64,000 nt of DNA from Cylicocyclus nassatus (GCA_958299035.1 CATQJL010000112.1:50636491-50700490), one strand, 5' to 3'. Counted from the stretch's first letter, positions 36,556 through 47,247 are shown. Translations and numbers: made by a program. Notes: a model not told the origin generated them from the sequence alone.

Positions 36556-37147
36556 AAAGGACATCTCCTATTGTTGTTGCTTCTGATTTGCAGTCTATGC
36601 GCGCTTCTGCACCTTTTGCGCAGTTATAGCATCCGCTGAGGTGAGAGTCATTAACAATGCAAATATTGTTGTCAATCTCCACTAGTGCTGTTTCGAAAGT
36701 TTTCTCAAAATTTGCTGTGAACTCTGCGGAAACCATATGCGGAATGTGCGCAGTGAGTTGGTTTTTCCGAAGTGACAGTTCCCAAAATGGAGTTTTCAGC
36801 GGCAGTTTGCGTTGTATTTTGTCAAACTCTTCTTGAATTTGTGGTTGTAAGCATTGGCAATTGACCTTGTTTTCTGCGCCTTCGCACCTGCAGTTGTCGC
36901 TAAACGAGCAGTTAAACTCTATTGCTTTCTCTTTGTTTTCACAGCGCAAATTTGGCTCGATGTCGCTTGACCATAAGGCGGTGTCTATGCCGTTTGTGAT
37001 GAATTTTTGGGTTGTGAACGGTATTGGTGGAACAGCGCAAACAGTGAGCGTAATCTTCAACATCGGAAGCGATATGGGTATATTTGGAGTGGCTGCAATT
37101 ATATAGCTTCTTTTACCCAGTTTTAGCTCTTCTACGATTACTTCCAC
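36556..37147 (-). pseudogene. BEL env remnant, phlebovirus-Gc-like, N-terminal part
   Basis: The frame encodes a Cys-rich ectodomain segment with CAVPPIPFT, NCSFSDNCRCEG, NCQC and SGCYNCAKGAEARIDC. This Cys pattern fits the phlebovirus glycoprotein Gc/G2-type envelopes known from nematode BEL elements (Tas, Cer7-type). It has no ATG or signal peptide, and its 5' part runs straight into the pol frame, so most of a normal env (N-terminal and fusion domains) is missing. It is cut by Gypsy B at 36551 and resumes at 31849. An envelope would mediate membrane fusion; this one cannot. Confidence 0.6.
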
Positions 37148-37152
37148 CTTTA

Positions 37153-37881
37153 CTACTTCTTTCCACTGCGCACAGCGAAAAATTTCGAAGATTTCGGAAT
37201 TTTGTGGGGTGGCGTAAATTCGATAAAAAAGACATCCTGCGCTTGGATTTCTTGAGGAAGCAAATAATCGGGATCTTGATTTTGAGATCTCGTATGCGCT
37301 TGCGGGAGGGTCAGAACTATCTCTTTTTGTAGAAAATCAATAGGACGCAGTGCACTAAATTCTTCCAAGTCCGCGCTTTGATACGTCAATGGTCTAGAAT
37401 TTAAGCAGGCTTCTATTTCAGTCAGAAAGGTAGCGAGTTGGTCTACGGTTGGCATTGGCATACAGCGCAGTGCTTTGTACAAGGCGTGTTTGACAGACTT
37501 TATTAAGCGCTCATAGAACCCCCCTTGCCAGGGGGCATACGGCGTGATATGATACCAGTGAATTTCCTGGTCTGCGAAAGTTCGCGCTAGTTCCTCATTT
37601 AAGTCTGATATCCCTTTTTCGGCGCTTAGGATTACTTCGCATAAAAGGAAAGTGGGCGCTTTATCACAAGTGATGGATGTTGGTATTCCCCTTCTTGCGA
37701 TGAATCTCCTTAGCGCATTCAGGAAGTCTATTATAGCCATGCTTTGCACTAATTCCAGATGTACTAGGCGCGTTACAGTGCATGTAAAAATGCAACCGTA
37801 GGTTTTTCTTTGCTCGTTATTTTCTTTGGAAATTGGTAGGTCGAAAAAGTCTAATCCTACGTGTTGAAATGGACGACTTAT
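37153..37881 (-). pseudogene. BEL pol, integrase core and C-terminus
   Basis: This lies in frame with the large pol ORF but behind a TAA at 37882-37884. It shows HVGLDFFDL (first Asp), RRGIPTSITCDKAPTF (second Asp) and PYAPWQGGFYERLIKSVK (Glu), the D,D,E core of BEL integrase, then CLNSRPLT. The end (HKIPKSSKFFAV) is short compared with a full pol and overlaps the env remnant, which suggests a deletion at the pol/env joint. Confidence 0.85.
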
Positions 37882-40779
37882 TTATACTCTTCTTTCTGGG
37901 AGGTCAGTCGTGTAAGGATATGCGTATGGCCGACCGTTGAATCTTTTACAATTCGCGCACCGAGAAACCATTTTCCTTACTTGTTGCCGTAGCTTGGGGA
38001 TCCAATAACGCGTGCGCACTGTAGCTATTGTGTGGTCGATTCCTCTATGGTAATTGCCATGCGCTTCGTGGATTATAAGCTTTGCTAATGGCGTATTCGG
38101 CCCTATACAGATTGGATTTTTTGCGCTTTCGTTTATGGGGGAGTTGCCTAACCGTCCCTTAGATCGCCAGATTTTTTGGTCATCTTCAAAGAGTCTCAGT
38201 GAGTTTTTCAGGGACTTGCGCAAAGATTCAGACAAGATTTGTTGCTGATTATTTCTGACCAAGGCTAATCGCGCTGCTTTAATCGTGGTACCATTCAAAG
38301 GCAATTCCGGGAGGACTGAGTTTAGCTCGGGGATGTTTTCCATGATTTTCTTCTTTTGCGAAAATGAAAATGTGCGCATTAATTTGTAAACAAACACTAG
38401 AACATGCGCAGCAACTCGTTTCGCTTTTTTCAGCGAGCTAAATCTGTTCAAGTCTAGTAGATCACTTTGCTGATTTTGGATTTTGGCTTGAGGTGTTGCC
38501 GTTATTTTGAAACACTGAGTTTCGTCGCCTTGCAGTTCTATTTCGTATGTTGGAAGTGCCCATGTTTCTATTGGTTCGCGCAAAAATTCTGGGCCATGCC
38601 ACCAGAAGTGGTTTTCAAGCTGTACTTTCGTCAGACCTCTGGTTCCCGCGTCCGCAGGATTATCCTTCGAGTTTACGTATTTGAATATGGTTATTGCGCC
38701 TTTCTCTTTGAGTGCTAAAACGATCTTTTGAATTTCCCTAAGTCTGTTATTGATGAGCACCCCTGCGTTTGTACCGTTTGGCATGTTCGATACCCAATTG
38801 AGGACAATCTGAGAATCCGAAAATAGAACTATTTGCGAAATTTGATTGATTTTTGCACTTTTCTGCAGCGCTTTGTAGATGGAAAGCGCGAGTCGTGCAG
38901 CTATGGTTAGCGCATTCATTTCCATTTTAGGTATTGTCGCTGTTGATCTTATTGAGGGAAGTTTACACTTGGCCATGATTAGTGTTGCATTCCCTGTCTT
39001 GAATAAATACGCGCAGGCTGCCATAGCGATCTCGCTCGCATCAGCAAAAATGGCAAGCTTGGTATGTTTCAGTTTTGGTAGCATCCTTCTAGGGAAATGA
39101 CGCTGGAACCCGTCCGCGTCGTTAACGATCATATTCCATTCTTGGGAAAGTTCTTCCGATAATATTTCATCCCAACTGTATCGTTGTTTCCAAAGTTCTT
39201 GTTGGAAATGTTTTGCTCGCGTTATTAGGGGGGTTAGCCAACCGAATGGGTCATAAACAGACGCGATCTGTCTTGCTACCTCGCGTTTTGTGATTGGCGA
39301 TGTAGAAGACATAACACACTGTATGACCAATTCGTCATTTTCCGCTTTCCAGGTTACCCCTAGAACTTTTTGTTCCGATGATTTTGCGCAAGCTTCAATG
39401 GGTATTCTGTCGCGCACTGCATGCGTATTTGAGAGGAATTCGCGCAGGTTCATGCCAATTTCTGCGAATGTATCTCGCGCTTCTTCCGCTTTCTTTTCCA
39501 TTTCTTCGGTTGAATCTGCTCCCAGTATCACGTTGTCGACATATATGTTTTCCTCTATTTCCTCTGCTAGCAATTTGTGCGCGCTCATGTTCTTTAAATG
39601 ATACTTCACCGTTGCTGCCAATAGAAACGGTGAGACGTTTAAACCAAAAGGTACGCGAGTAAAGCGGTATGTGATTATGTTGTCGTCATCCACCGGGGCG
39701 GTAGGGTTCCGAACCCAGTAAAATCGCGTTGCATCTCTATCGCATTCATTTAAGCGCACTTGTAGAAAAGCCTTTTCTACGTCAGCGGTGAAAACGTATG
39801 CTTTCGCGCGGAATCTTAGCAGCATCTCATATATCTCGGGTAAAATCAAAGGGCCCTGATGAAGAATATCATTCAACGAGGGGCATTGTCTATAGTGAGA
39901 TGATGCGTCAAAGACGATGCGCATTTTTGTTGTCTCTTTTTGAGGGGTAATGACAGCTTGGTGCGGAATGTAGTGTAAAATTTTTCCCTCAGGTGGTTGG
40001 TCATTTCGGATCTCTTCGATAATCCCCTTTTCCGCTTGCTCTCTGAATGTTTGATCGTAGTTCTCTAACAGTTTTGGTCTTGATTGCAGCATGTCCAGAG
40101 AGCTTTCCAGTCTCCTCAATGCTATCGCTTTGTTGGAGGGAAGCGGCGGGTGACTATCTTTATATGGTAGGCGCACGTAGTAGCCGTCACTACGTCTCTC
40201 AATGGTTTGCTCGAAAAAGTTTTCGACCCTCTTATTGACCGCTTCTTTTTCTGCGCATTTTGTTCCGGTGTATTCGCAGATCCCAGCTGAATCAATTGCC
40301 CAATACTTGTCCCACCTTGTCAGTTCCTCTTCCCAATTCATAAAGACATTTACCGCGTTTACAGTGGGAAATGCTTTATGCGCACTTTGCGTCTCTTTGT
40401 TTATTTTATCTTGCTTCCCTGTGAGCAAGTAGCCCAGCCTAGAGGGAATGAGTTTCAACCCCGAAGGTAGGGTGTATTGGGGGTTGGTACTATCTAAAAG
40501 TTCCCACAGTTGGTCACAGCCGAGTAGAATCTGAGGCACAGAATCTTCTCTGAAATGTTCTTTTGACAAAGTATCTTGTGCTTCGCGATAAACTCGGCAT
40601 CCTTCGGAGAAAGGACCACTGCTTTCCCTAGACTCATTAGCGCTGGTGTCACGTATAGTCGAATATTGTGTCTCTCCCCCTTTTGGTCCCAAAGGTCTAG
40701 TGATGTTACTCCACATGTCGTGGTTGTTGGTGTTTCCGCGCCAAACGTATACATTGTAAATGTTTTTGTTTCTTTGCAC
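37882..40779 (-). pseudogene. BEL pol: RT, RNase H, integrase zinc module
   Basis: A 965-codon open stretch; true pol reading begins near 40560, where it takes over from the gag-protease frame (ILLGCDQLWELL). RT has MRIVFDASSHY, FTADVEKAFLQVRL and the BEL-type active site YVDNVILG (about residue 413). RNase H has IFADASEIAMAA and LFSDSQIVLNWV (about 575-660). Integrase begins with HGNYHRGIDHTIA and CANCKRF. It ends with a TAA after PERRV, while the same frame goes on into the integrase core. The protein copies RNA into cDNA and inserts it. The frame change and the TAA make this copy defective. Confidence 0.9.
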
Positions 40780-42386
40780 TGAAGTCCCAGATCCCGCGCA
40801 AGCCTTTCATTTATGAACGACTGATCCGCTCCCGTGTCTAGAAGGACTTCCACCTGCTTCCGTTTTCCCGATTGGGCGCCTTTTACTCGGGCTTGTCCCG
40901 TCAACAATAAAACCTGAGCGTTGAAAATCTGTTTTCTATGCTCTTCACAGTGAAAAACCACTGTTTCGCTGCTTTCCTCCCTCGTGAGGTCAGCCTGGTT
41001 ACTTTCAGTATTCGTTTGCACCACTTGTGCCCGTATTTTGCTCTCTGGCTTTTTGCCTTTTTCTTTTGTTTGGTTTCTGTGGTTACTATTGAAATTTGTA
41101 GGCTTTGGAAGCAAGGGATTACCGTTTCTTTTCTGCCTCTGCGGACAAAGGGTATAGTGATGCTTTTTACCCTCGCATGACCTGCATCCCTCTTTCATAC
41201 AGACGTTGGCAAAGTGCCCTTGTCTGCCGCAGTTAAGACATTTGTTGTTTTGTTGAAAAACCGATCGCCGCTCCGATAATGTTGCGTACTTTGTGCAGTT
41301 CAAAGCTGCGTGCTCGGTTGACGCGCAAAACATGCATGGGAACGGCGTTTTGCTTGCACGATTGAAATTTTGGCGCGTGACGTAATTTTCTGGTTTTTTG
41401 TAGTGTGTTTCGTTTACCTGTAACATTTCGTCGATGTGTTCTTCCATAGAGATAGTTTCCTCAAGTTCTTCGATTATTTCTTTCATTTTCCAATCACCCT
41501 CTTTCGTTCTTTCATGAACTCTTTTTTCTAGTACTTTGCGCTGGATTCGTATTGCAAATTTAGCGAGAATTTTGTGCGCCATAAACGAACCATCCAAGTT
41601 TACGCTTTTTGCTTGCAGCTGTGTTACTATAGGAATAATTTGCTCAAGAAGATGTCGTTGCGCCGAGATTGATTGATTTTGTGCCTTAGTACTTTCGAGT
41701 CTAGATTGTAGGCGCGATATGAGCTGTGAATCATTACCGTATTTTTTCTTTAGCAATTCTACCGCGGGTTCATAATTATCTTCAGTTATGGAATAGCGCT
41801 TGATAGATTCTAGAGCCTCTCCTCTTAGCGCATTCAGAAGATAATTGAATTTTTGTAAGTTAGATAACGTCTGATGATGTACGTTAGTTTCAAAAAGAGT
41901 CCAAAAATTAGTGAATTCCCACGGTTTTCCGGAAAAAATGGGTATGGGAATTGCAGGCAATTTCGATCTTTCCATATTTGCTTGTCCCCCTACTCCATAT
42001 GTGTTTTCCGGTGGTGCGCTATGTAAGTCGCGGCTTCGTGTACTGACCGCTCGCGCTTCCAACTGAATTGCTAAACACTGTGCCTGATCGATCAGTCCAT
42101 GCGCTACTTCAATATACTCTTGAGTAGTTTTTTCTTGATCTTCTGATAATGTTTCGGCTACAGTATCTACCATTTGTATGAAATTGGACAAATTTTCTAT
42201 GACGATCTTGCAACTGGCCTTCAGTTCGAAAACTATGCGTTGCGCATACTGTAGCGTATCTAGATCAAGAAATGCCGCGTGTTCTGGATCGGCAATACTT
42301 TGCGCTTTAGAAATGACTTTGCCCAGATTATTGCAGTATCTGGTGAGGAGCGCTTTTTGTGATTTCAAAGCTACTGGTCCGGACAT
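40494..42386 (-). CDS. BEL gag and aspartic protease
   Basis: About 630 codons with ATG at 42386 (MSGPVALKSQ). It has an N-terminal helical region, then the DUF1759-type capsid segment (LPAIPIPIFSGKPWEFTNFW, LRGEALESIKRY), three zinc modules (CMFCASTEHAALNC, CLNCGRQGHFANVC, CRSCEGKKHHYTLC), and the DUF1758-type retropepsin with VLLDTGADQSFINE. Near 40560 the pol frame takes over (after HKILCQK), so the last 20 or so codons here are out of frame. An A-run (CAAAAG) at that point may mark a 1-bp loss or a slippery site. Gag forms the particle and the protease matures it. Confidence 0.9.
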   Translation of the reverse strand: MSGPVALKSQKALLTRYCNNLGKVISKAQSIADPEHAAFLDLDTLQYAQRIVFELKASCKIVIENLSNFIQMVDTVAETLSEDQEKTTQEYIEVAHGLIDQAQCLAIQLEARAVSTRSRDLHSAPPENTYGVGGQANMERSKLPAIPIPIFSGKPWEFTNFWTLFETNVHHQTLSNLQKFNYLLNALRGEALESIKRYSITEDNYEPAVELLKKKYGNDSQLISRLQSRLESTKAQNQSISAQRHLLEQIIPIVTQLQAKSVNLDGSFMAHKILAKFAIRIQRKVLEKRVHERTKEGDWKMKEIIEELEETISMEEHIDEMLQVNETHYKKPENYVTRQNFNRASKTPFPCMFCASTEHAALNCTKYATLSERRSVFQQNNKCLNCGRQGHFANVCMKEGCRSCEGKKHHYTLCPQRQKRNGNPLLPKPTNFNSNHRNQTKEKGKKPESKIRAQVVQTNTESNQADLTREESSETVVFHCEEHRKQIFNAQVLLLTGQARVKGAQSGKRKQVEVLLDTGADQSFINERLARDLGLQCKETKTFTMYTFGAETPTTTTCGVTSLDLWDQKGERHNIRLYVTPALMSLGKAVVLSPKDAEFIAKHKILCQKNISEKILCLRFYSAVTNCGNF

Positions 42387-42588
42387 AGTCAAAAATTCGC
42401 AAAGCGTAAAATCCTTTTAGTAACTTTTTTTTTGGTTGAGATAAAGAGATGAAAATGTTTTCTTTTGAGTTATTGCGCAAAATTCAAAGTTGAGATCAGA
42501 AATGAGAAAAAAATCAGATGTGCAATGATTACAATCCGGCGCTATGATATGGCGAGGATTCAAATCGTACCTCTGCGGTCCTGTCCTC

Positions 42589-42606
42589 TTGTTAGACGAT
42601 GCACCA
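42589..42606 (-). promoter_or_regulatory. Primer-binding site of the BEL element
   Basis: The - strand reads TGGTGCATCGTCTAACAA directly after the 5' LTR. TGGTGCATCG would pair with a tRNA ending CGATGCACCA, as in many glycine tRNAs, but the later bases do not clearly fit. Confidence 0.55.
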
Positions 42607-43214
42607 TGAATCGGTTTGTGCTCGCAAATGCCACGCGGTATTGTTACACTGACAACCAGGAAGAACACACCCAACACCACTTTGCGCAACGTTTACCTCA
42701 AACTTGGGTAATTAAATCCTCATACAAAATACTTGAATGCAACAATTACGAATAAATGTATGACAAAGATAAAGCATTGTGATATGGCAATTAGGCACAG
42801 AAAATACCAAAATATGACGCAAATGAATGATACAAGCGCACTTTACTGTTAAGCAACCAAAAAACAGGAAGTGTGTTTGCAAGAAAGTGCGTAGGCATTT
42901 TTCAGCGCAATTGACCACAAGAAAAACTGTTGAAAAGTGTGTTGCGTAGAAATTGTCTCCAGAGTTCTTTTTGGCGCGCATTCCAAATGGACAGCAGATG
43001 AGAGGCATAACTTGAAAGCAATGTTGACAAGAAGAGGAGAAAAACGACTGTTTGAACACGAGCGGCCGCTGCCGCTTGCATCTCAAGAACTGCCGCCCAA
43101 GCTGTTAACATAACAGAAACATTACAATAAAAAGTTCAAATTCTCAAAACACATCATGCGATGATACCGTATCCGATCGCGGCGGTAACGATACCGTATC
43201 CGATCGCGGCGATA
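42607..43214 (-). repeat. BEL 5' LTR
   Basis: This is the partner of 29575-30182, the same length, with about six substitutions. GAGAT follows at 43215-43219. Confidence 0.92.
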
Positions 43215-44464
43215 GAGATATCGTATTTCTGGCTTGCCGAAAGAACACTTCTCTAACCGAGTCCTGAATCCATATTCGGCTATCCTTGCAAAAACAGCTA
43301 GCAAGTTCTCCATATGTTTTTCTTCGGTTCTTCCACAAACCAAGATGTCGTCTAGGTGGGCTGCTACTCCTCGCAGACCATTCACCATCTTGTTCATGAT
43401 TTGTTGGAAGATCCCTGGTGCTGTCTTGATTCCAAAAGGCAGTCTGTTGTACTGATACAGACTCTATGCGTATTTATTAGGACTAATTTCTTCGCTTCTT
43501 CTGACAACTCAATCTGCAGATAGGCGTCCGACAGATCTATCTGCGAAAACACCGTGCCTCCATTGAGGGATGCGAATATATCCTCAGGCAATGGCAACGG
43601 GTAATCATATGATTCCAGCGCTTTGTTGAGTCCAGTTGAGAAATCAGCACATACTCGCAACTTTCCAATCGCTTTCCTAACACAGACGATGGGAGCTGCC
43701 CAATCACTATGTGTCACTGGACTTATGACGCTTAGCTCCAACAGCCTATCAAGCTCCTTTTCGACGGCTTCGAGCGCAGCATGGTGTCTGCAAGCCTTGA
43801 ATACTGGGCGAACGTTTTCGTTAACTCTCAAGTGCGCTTTCTCTTTTGTGCAGAGTCCTAGACCTTCTTCGCAGACTTCTGGGTAGGTTTTCTTTAGCTT
43901 CGTAGCGATGCCGCTGGTTTGCTCTGTTTTCACTTCGGCAACCATTCTGCTTAAGTGATAGGACATATCTTCGTTTTTCTGGATCCACTCTAATCCTAGC
44001 AGTGAGTTGTGGGGCGTCACGTATGCGTAGCCTTCGCTTCTGGATCCTTTGATTTCGTACTCACACCATAGCTTTCCATGGACTTCCATGGAGCCTCCAC
44101 TAGCGTTCTTGAAAATCACGTTTGTCTGCTCTAGTCGAGGAGCACCCATGCTTTTCCAAACTGATTCGTTCAACAGCGTGATGTCTGATCCAGTATCTAG
44201 CAGAAAGCTAACTGGATGACTATTCACTCTTGCTTCGATATACAAGCGTGTCGAATTGACATCCACCATCGCATTTGCAATCTTCGCTACGCTGTGCACA
44301 TGACGTTTTGGTTTCGTCCAACTTCTATTCTTACTGGTGTCGCTGCTTTTGTGGATTCTTCGTTTCGAATCTTGAACAAGTGCTTCTCCGCTACTTGTTC
44401 GCAATACTTCTCCTTGTGGCCCGTCTTCTTGCACTTCTTGCAATACCACAGCTTCGCTTTGCAT
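43215..44464 (-). pseudogene. Gypsy A pol: protease and first half of RT
   Basis: The protease motif LLDTGSDITLLNES lies near 44210. RT follows with SDWAAPIVCVRK, LRVCADFSTGLN (near 43650), LNGGTVFSQIDLSDAYLQ and, after a 1-bp loss near 43465, the active site as HLDDILVCG (normally YLDD) near 43350. It ends at FGKPEIRYL, where the BEL 5' LTR begins; RT resumes at 29574. Frameshift and insertion make it non-functional. Confidence 0.9.
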
Positions 44465-45331
44465 TCCCTGGCAAAGTGAGCTTTACACAGGTCCAGCATT
44501 CCAGCTTCTTGGGTTCTTCCTTGCTTGTGGCTTCGACAATCTTCGTGCAACCAGCCACAGTCTCGCTATCCTTCTTGAGACTAAGGAAGTATTCGCACTC
44601 CAGGTACAATTCCTGTAGCGACATCTTTCGTCCAGCCTTGTACTCCTTGTCCAGTACGGCTATGAGTCGCTGCCTGATTTCGGCTTCTTTTTGGCTCTTC
44701 AGGCCAAAAATCCATAGGAGACATTTGATTCCATCGCTATCCAATTCGTGGATCTTCGCTTTCTCGCATAGTTCGTTCACTCAACCGGTATACATGAGGT
44801 AATCTTCGGAATCCGCCTTCTCCAGTTTCAAGCACTGGTATCGCATAGTGAACTCCGAAATCTTCACATCAACAGCTGCTTCAATGTTTCGACAGTTTCT
44901 TCGAACTTAATCGCAGTCACCTCTTTCGGTAGCACATGGCTCTGATATTTTTCGAAACTTTCCTTGTCCAGCTTTTCGCAGAGCAGCCTCACCCTGGCAC
45001 TCTCTGTGAGCTGCTTCGCATCTTCGACGAAGACTTCCTTGTAACGGGCGTACCATTTGCTGAAGCACATGTCCGCCCCGGGGTCGAAGTAGAACTTTTC
45101 GATCCGACTGCTGAGCGCGGACATCATGTTCGGCGCTTCCGACGATGTACTGACTTGTCCAGTACTTGCAATGTGCTTCAAAAACATCTCCGTCATCGCT
45201 CTTCTTTCTTCTTTCATCAGCTCCCGAAAATTCTTCTGGTCTTCCTTCATCAACTCCCGAAGGTCCTTCTGGTCTTCTTTGATCAGTTCCTTGAACATGA
45301 TCAACATTTCTTGGGCCTCCATCTTCGCCAT
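44287..45331 (-). pseudogene. Gypsy A gag (frameshifted)
   Basis: The ATG at 45331 opens MAKMEAQEML, followed by two near-copies of KEDQKDLRELM (a coiled-coil repeat) and a capsid-like region (FDPGADMCFSKWYARYKEVF). The frame is lost near 44864, a TGA lies near 44781, and further frames give the rest of the capsid (LLWIFGLKSQKEAEIRQRL) and two zinc knuckles (CKAHFAREC, CKKCKKTGHKEKYC) near 44480-44395. All parts of gag are therefore present but not joinable in one frame. Confidence 0.8.
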
Positions 45332-45422
45332 GTCGATCAATTACTCAATTCTATCTGGCCACGAGATTTCGACCGCTCTGAACAGTTTCTTCTTCCATTT
45401 CAAGGAAGCTTCGTCCTTCAGC

Positions 45423-45440
45423 CTCCGATCCTGATCGCCA
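45423..45440 (-). promoter_or_regulatory. Primer-binding site of Gypsy A
   Basis: The - strand reads TGGCGATCAGGATCGGAG one base after the 5' LTR. The first 10 bases match Gypsy B. Confidence 0.6.
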
Positions 45441-45441
45441 C

Positions 45442-45650
45442 TGTTGTGTCCTTTGGATTCGGACACTTCTTCGTACTTTCGTCCGTTGGGCGGCACACGA
45501 GGAATAGAGAATATTTATTAGAAATAGAACAGCAAAATAAGAGAGGTAGATGAGTGAACAGACGAACTCATTTCCCACGCAATGAGGCTGCAGGCGCCTC
45601 AGCGAGGGCAGATCATACGAGGAAATAACTGATCAGACACTAACACAACA
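45442..45650 (-). repeat. Gypsy A 5' LTR, 35 bp shorter
   Basis: It matches 27027-27270 except for scattered substitutions and a 35-bp gap that removes the TATA box. CATAT follows at 45651-45655. Confidence 0.9.
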
Positions 45651-45655
45651 CATAT

Positions 45656-46555
45656 AATGATTCGATTATCTGGAGTTTTCGATCCACATTTATCGCTTCA
45701 GGCACTCCTTGAAGCTTAAATCACCTTGTAAGTATCGTGAACTGATCGTTAGTTCATCCAAACATGTTAACATTCAGCAGAATGCAGAAATTGATACTCT
45801 TCGTAGAGATCGTATTGGACTCCTCTGCTGGAAAAAAGGTTTGAAAACCCCCATACTCAACAAAATCGGCATTGATGACGCTGTTAGCTGTCGATACAAT
45901 GATTGATAGACGACAAGTTCATTCATTCGCGCAAAAAAGCATCAAAAAAATGAAAAAAAGACAATTCGGCGTTCCAAAATTAGCCATCTTGCTCTATTAG
46001 CTTGATGAGTTGATGTAAACAACATCATTCACTGTCAGAAGTAACGTGCTTGAACTCCAAAAGTAGAAATGACAAAAAGGACTAATGTTAGCAAAATCTT
46101 TTCAAGGATTCAGTGGTGGATCATTCAGTAAAATCAAACTTACCAACGCATCGCACTGCGATTGCATAATATTCCTCTGAAAAAAATGAGAAACTTCAAA
46201 AACTCGACAGAAACCATCAATGACGTGGGTAGCTGTGTTCATACAAAGGAAAATAGTCGACAACTTGAGCAACAGGCAAAAAGTATCAAAAATGAAATGA
46301 AAGCACTTTAGCGTCACGAAGTATGAAGTATAAATCTCTGCTACGAAGAAAAACAGCTCAATGGAACTCAGGGGAAATGCACTGATGCGAAGGAAATGTA
46401 AAGTCATCGATTAATGTTTGGGCGAGGTCCCGCAACGAAGCGCGTTCTTTGGAAGCTGTTACGCGTTGTTACAACTTCCCCCATATTAGAGGCTCCGAAG
46501 AGTGAAGGGGTCGTTCAGAAGTCGACAAGAGGAGGCGATCGGTAGAAAGTTAAGT
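45656..46555. other. Unassigned; weak ORF at 45709-45906 (+)
   Basis: The + strand reading VNIQQNAEIDTLRRDRIGLL is protein-like over about 60 codons and ends in a stop, possibly an exon or an old transposon piece. No splice or family evidence supports it. Confidence 0.2.
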
Positions 46556-46850
46556 TCTGTCGGTTCGAATATTCGAACATTCAAATAAGTCCTTTTTTTA
46601 TTGCGTTGAATATTCGAATATTCGAATATTGGTTTTCTCCAACGTATCGAATATTCGAATATTCGAATACGCCGTTTTTCCAAACGGGCGAATGAACGAA
46701 TATTCGAATAATTGTCTCTTTTGTTTATTCGACTATTCGAACAGTCAAATAATTGCGTTTCTTTCAAACATTCGACTATTCGAATATTCGAATAGTCGAA
46801 TTTTTCAAATAAATTATTCGAACTCGAATATTCGGATTCAACTATACTGT
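46556..46850. repeat. ATTCGAATA-type simple-sequence block, second copy
   Basis: Degenerate runs of GAATATTCGAATATTCGAA over about 290 bp, the same kind as 25737-25985. ORFs in it are meaningless. Confidence 0.75.
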
Positions 46851-46863
46851 TCTTGCTACCGAC

Positions 46864-47247
46864 TCACCATGACTGAGCATGCCATCGTGGCTTTTCTCGG
46901 TGATTTTGTCCGCAGTCAACTCCAAATTTCCGCCACACATTGGTGGTCCGCACCACCGCTTGAAAGCAGTTTCCGTGTGTAAATTTATTTTCTAGCTTTT
47001 CCGGTTTCCCAATCTTCTTTGCAAGGCTGGTTTCAAAAATCACCCTAGAGAGCTCGAGAACTGCAAACACCAGGCATTTCCCAATGCCCTTCGTTTTGAA
47101 TCTGGAACAGTTCACATCAAGATTGAAAACGCGGAGTGCTGCGGGACCCCAATGCTCATAGCAATGCGGCATGCAGGGGCAACGGCAGCATGCTGTGCGT
47201 TTGAACTTGCTTCGTTTTCTGTTTGGGGTGTGTGGGCAACCTACCAT
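46864..47247 (-). CDS. Hypothetical Cys-rich protein or exon
   Basis: A 128-codon frame with ATG at 47247 (MVGCPHTPNRKR). A Cys cluster CCRCPCMPHC near the N-terminus is followed by a mixed region (CLVFAVLELSRVIFETSLAK) and further cysteines. It is not repeat-derived as far as I can see, but has no recognised domain, and the GTAGGT just after the ATG could also be a splice donor. It starts next to the simple-sequence block. Confidence 0.25.
   Translation of the reverse strand: MVGCPHTPNRKRSKFKRTACCRCPCMPHCYEHWGPAALRVFNLDVNCSRFKTKGIGKCLVFAVLELSRVIFETSLAKKIGKPEKLENKFTHGNCFQAVVRTTNVWRKFGVDCGQNHREKPRWHAQSW

Larger units (their letters stand above)
29575..43214 (-). mobile_element. BEL/Pao LTR retrotransposon with env remnant and accessory ORF
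   Basis: Two 608-bp LTRs (29575-30182 and 42607-43214) differ at about six positions by eye. GAGAT flanks both ends. Without the inner Gypsy B the element is about 8.94 kb, long for a BEL element. Order on the - strand: primer-binding site, gag-protease, RT-RNase H-integrase, env remnant, accessory 350-codon ORF, polypurine tract. Lesions visible: a frame change near 40560, a TAA in integrase at 37882-37884, a TGA in env at 31601-31603, and the Gypsy B insertion. Confidence 0.93.
27027..45650 (-). mobile_element. Gypsy A: Ty3/Gypsy LTR retrotransposon, split by a BEL element
   Basis: The LTRs are at 27027-27270 (3') and 45442-45650 (5'). The duplication CATAT flanks both ends (27022-27026, 45651-45655). 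Removing the 13,640-bp BEL insertion leaves an element of about 4.98 kb with order gag, protease, RT, RNase H and integrase on the - strand. The coding region has several frameshifts and a stop, and the 5' LTR lost its TATA box, so the copy is inactive. The insertion point is inside the RT, between FGKPEIRYL and the GFIVDRNGRK segment. Confidence 0.92.
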
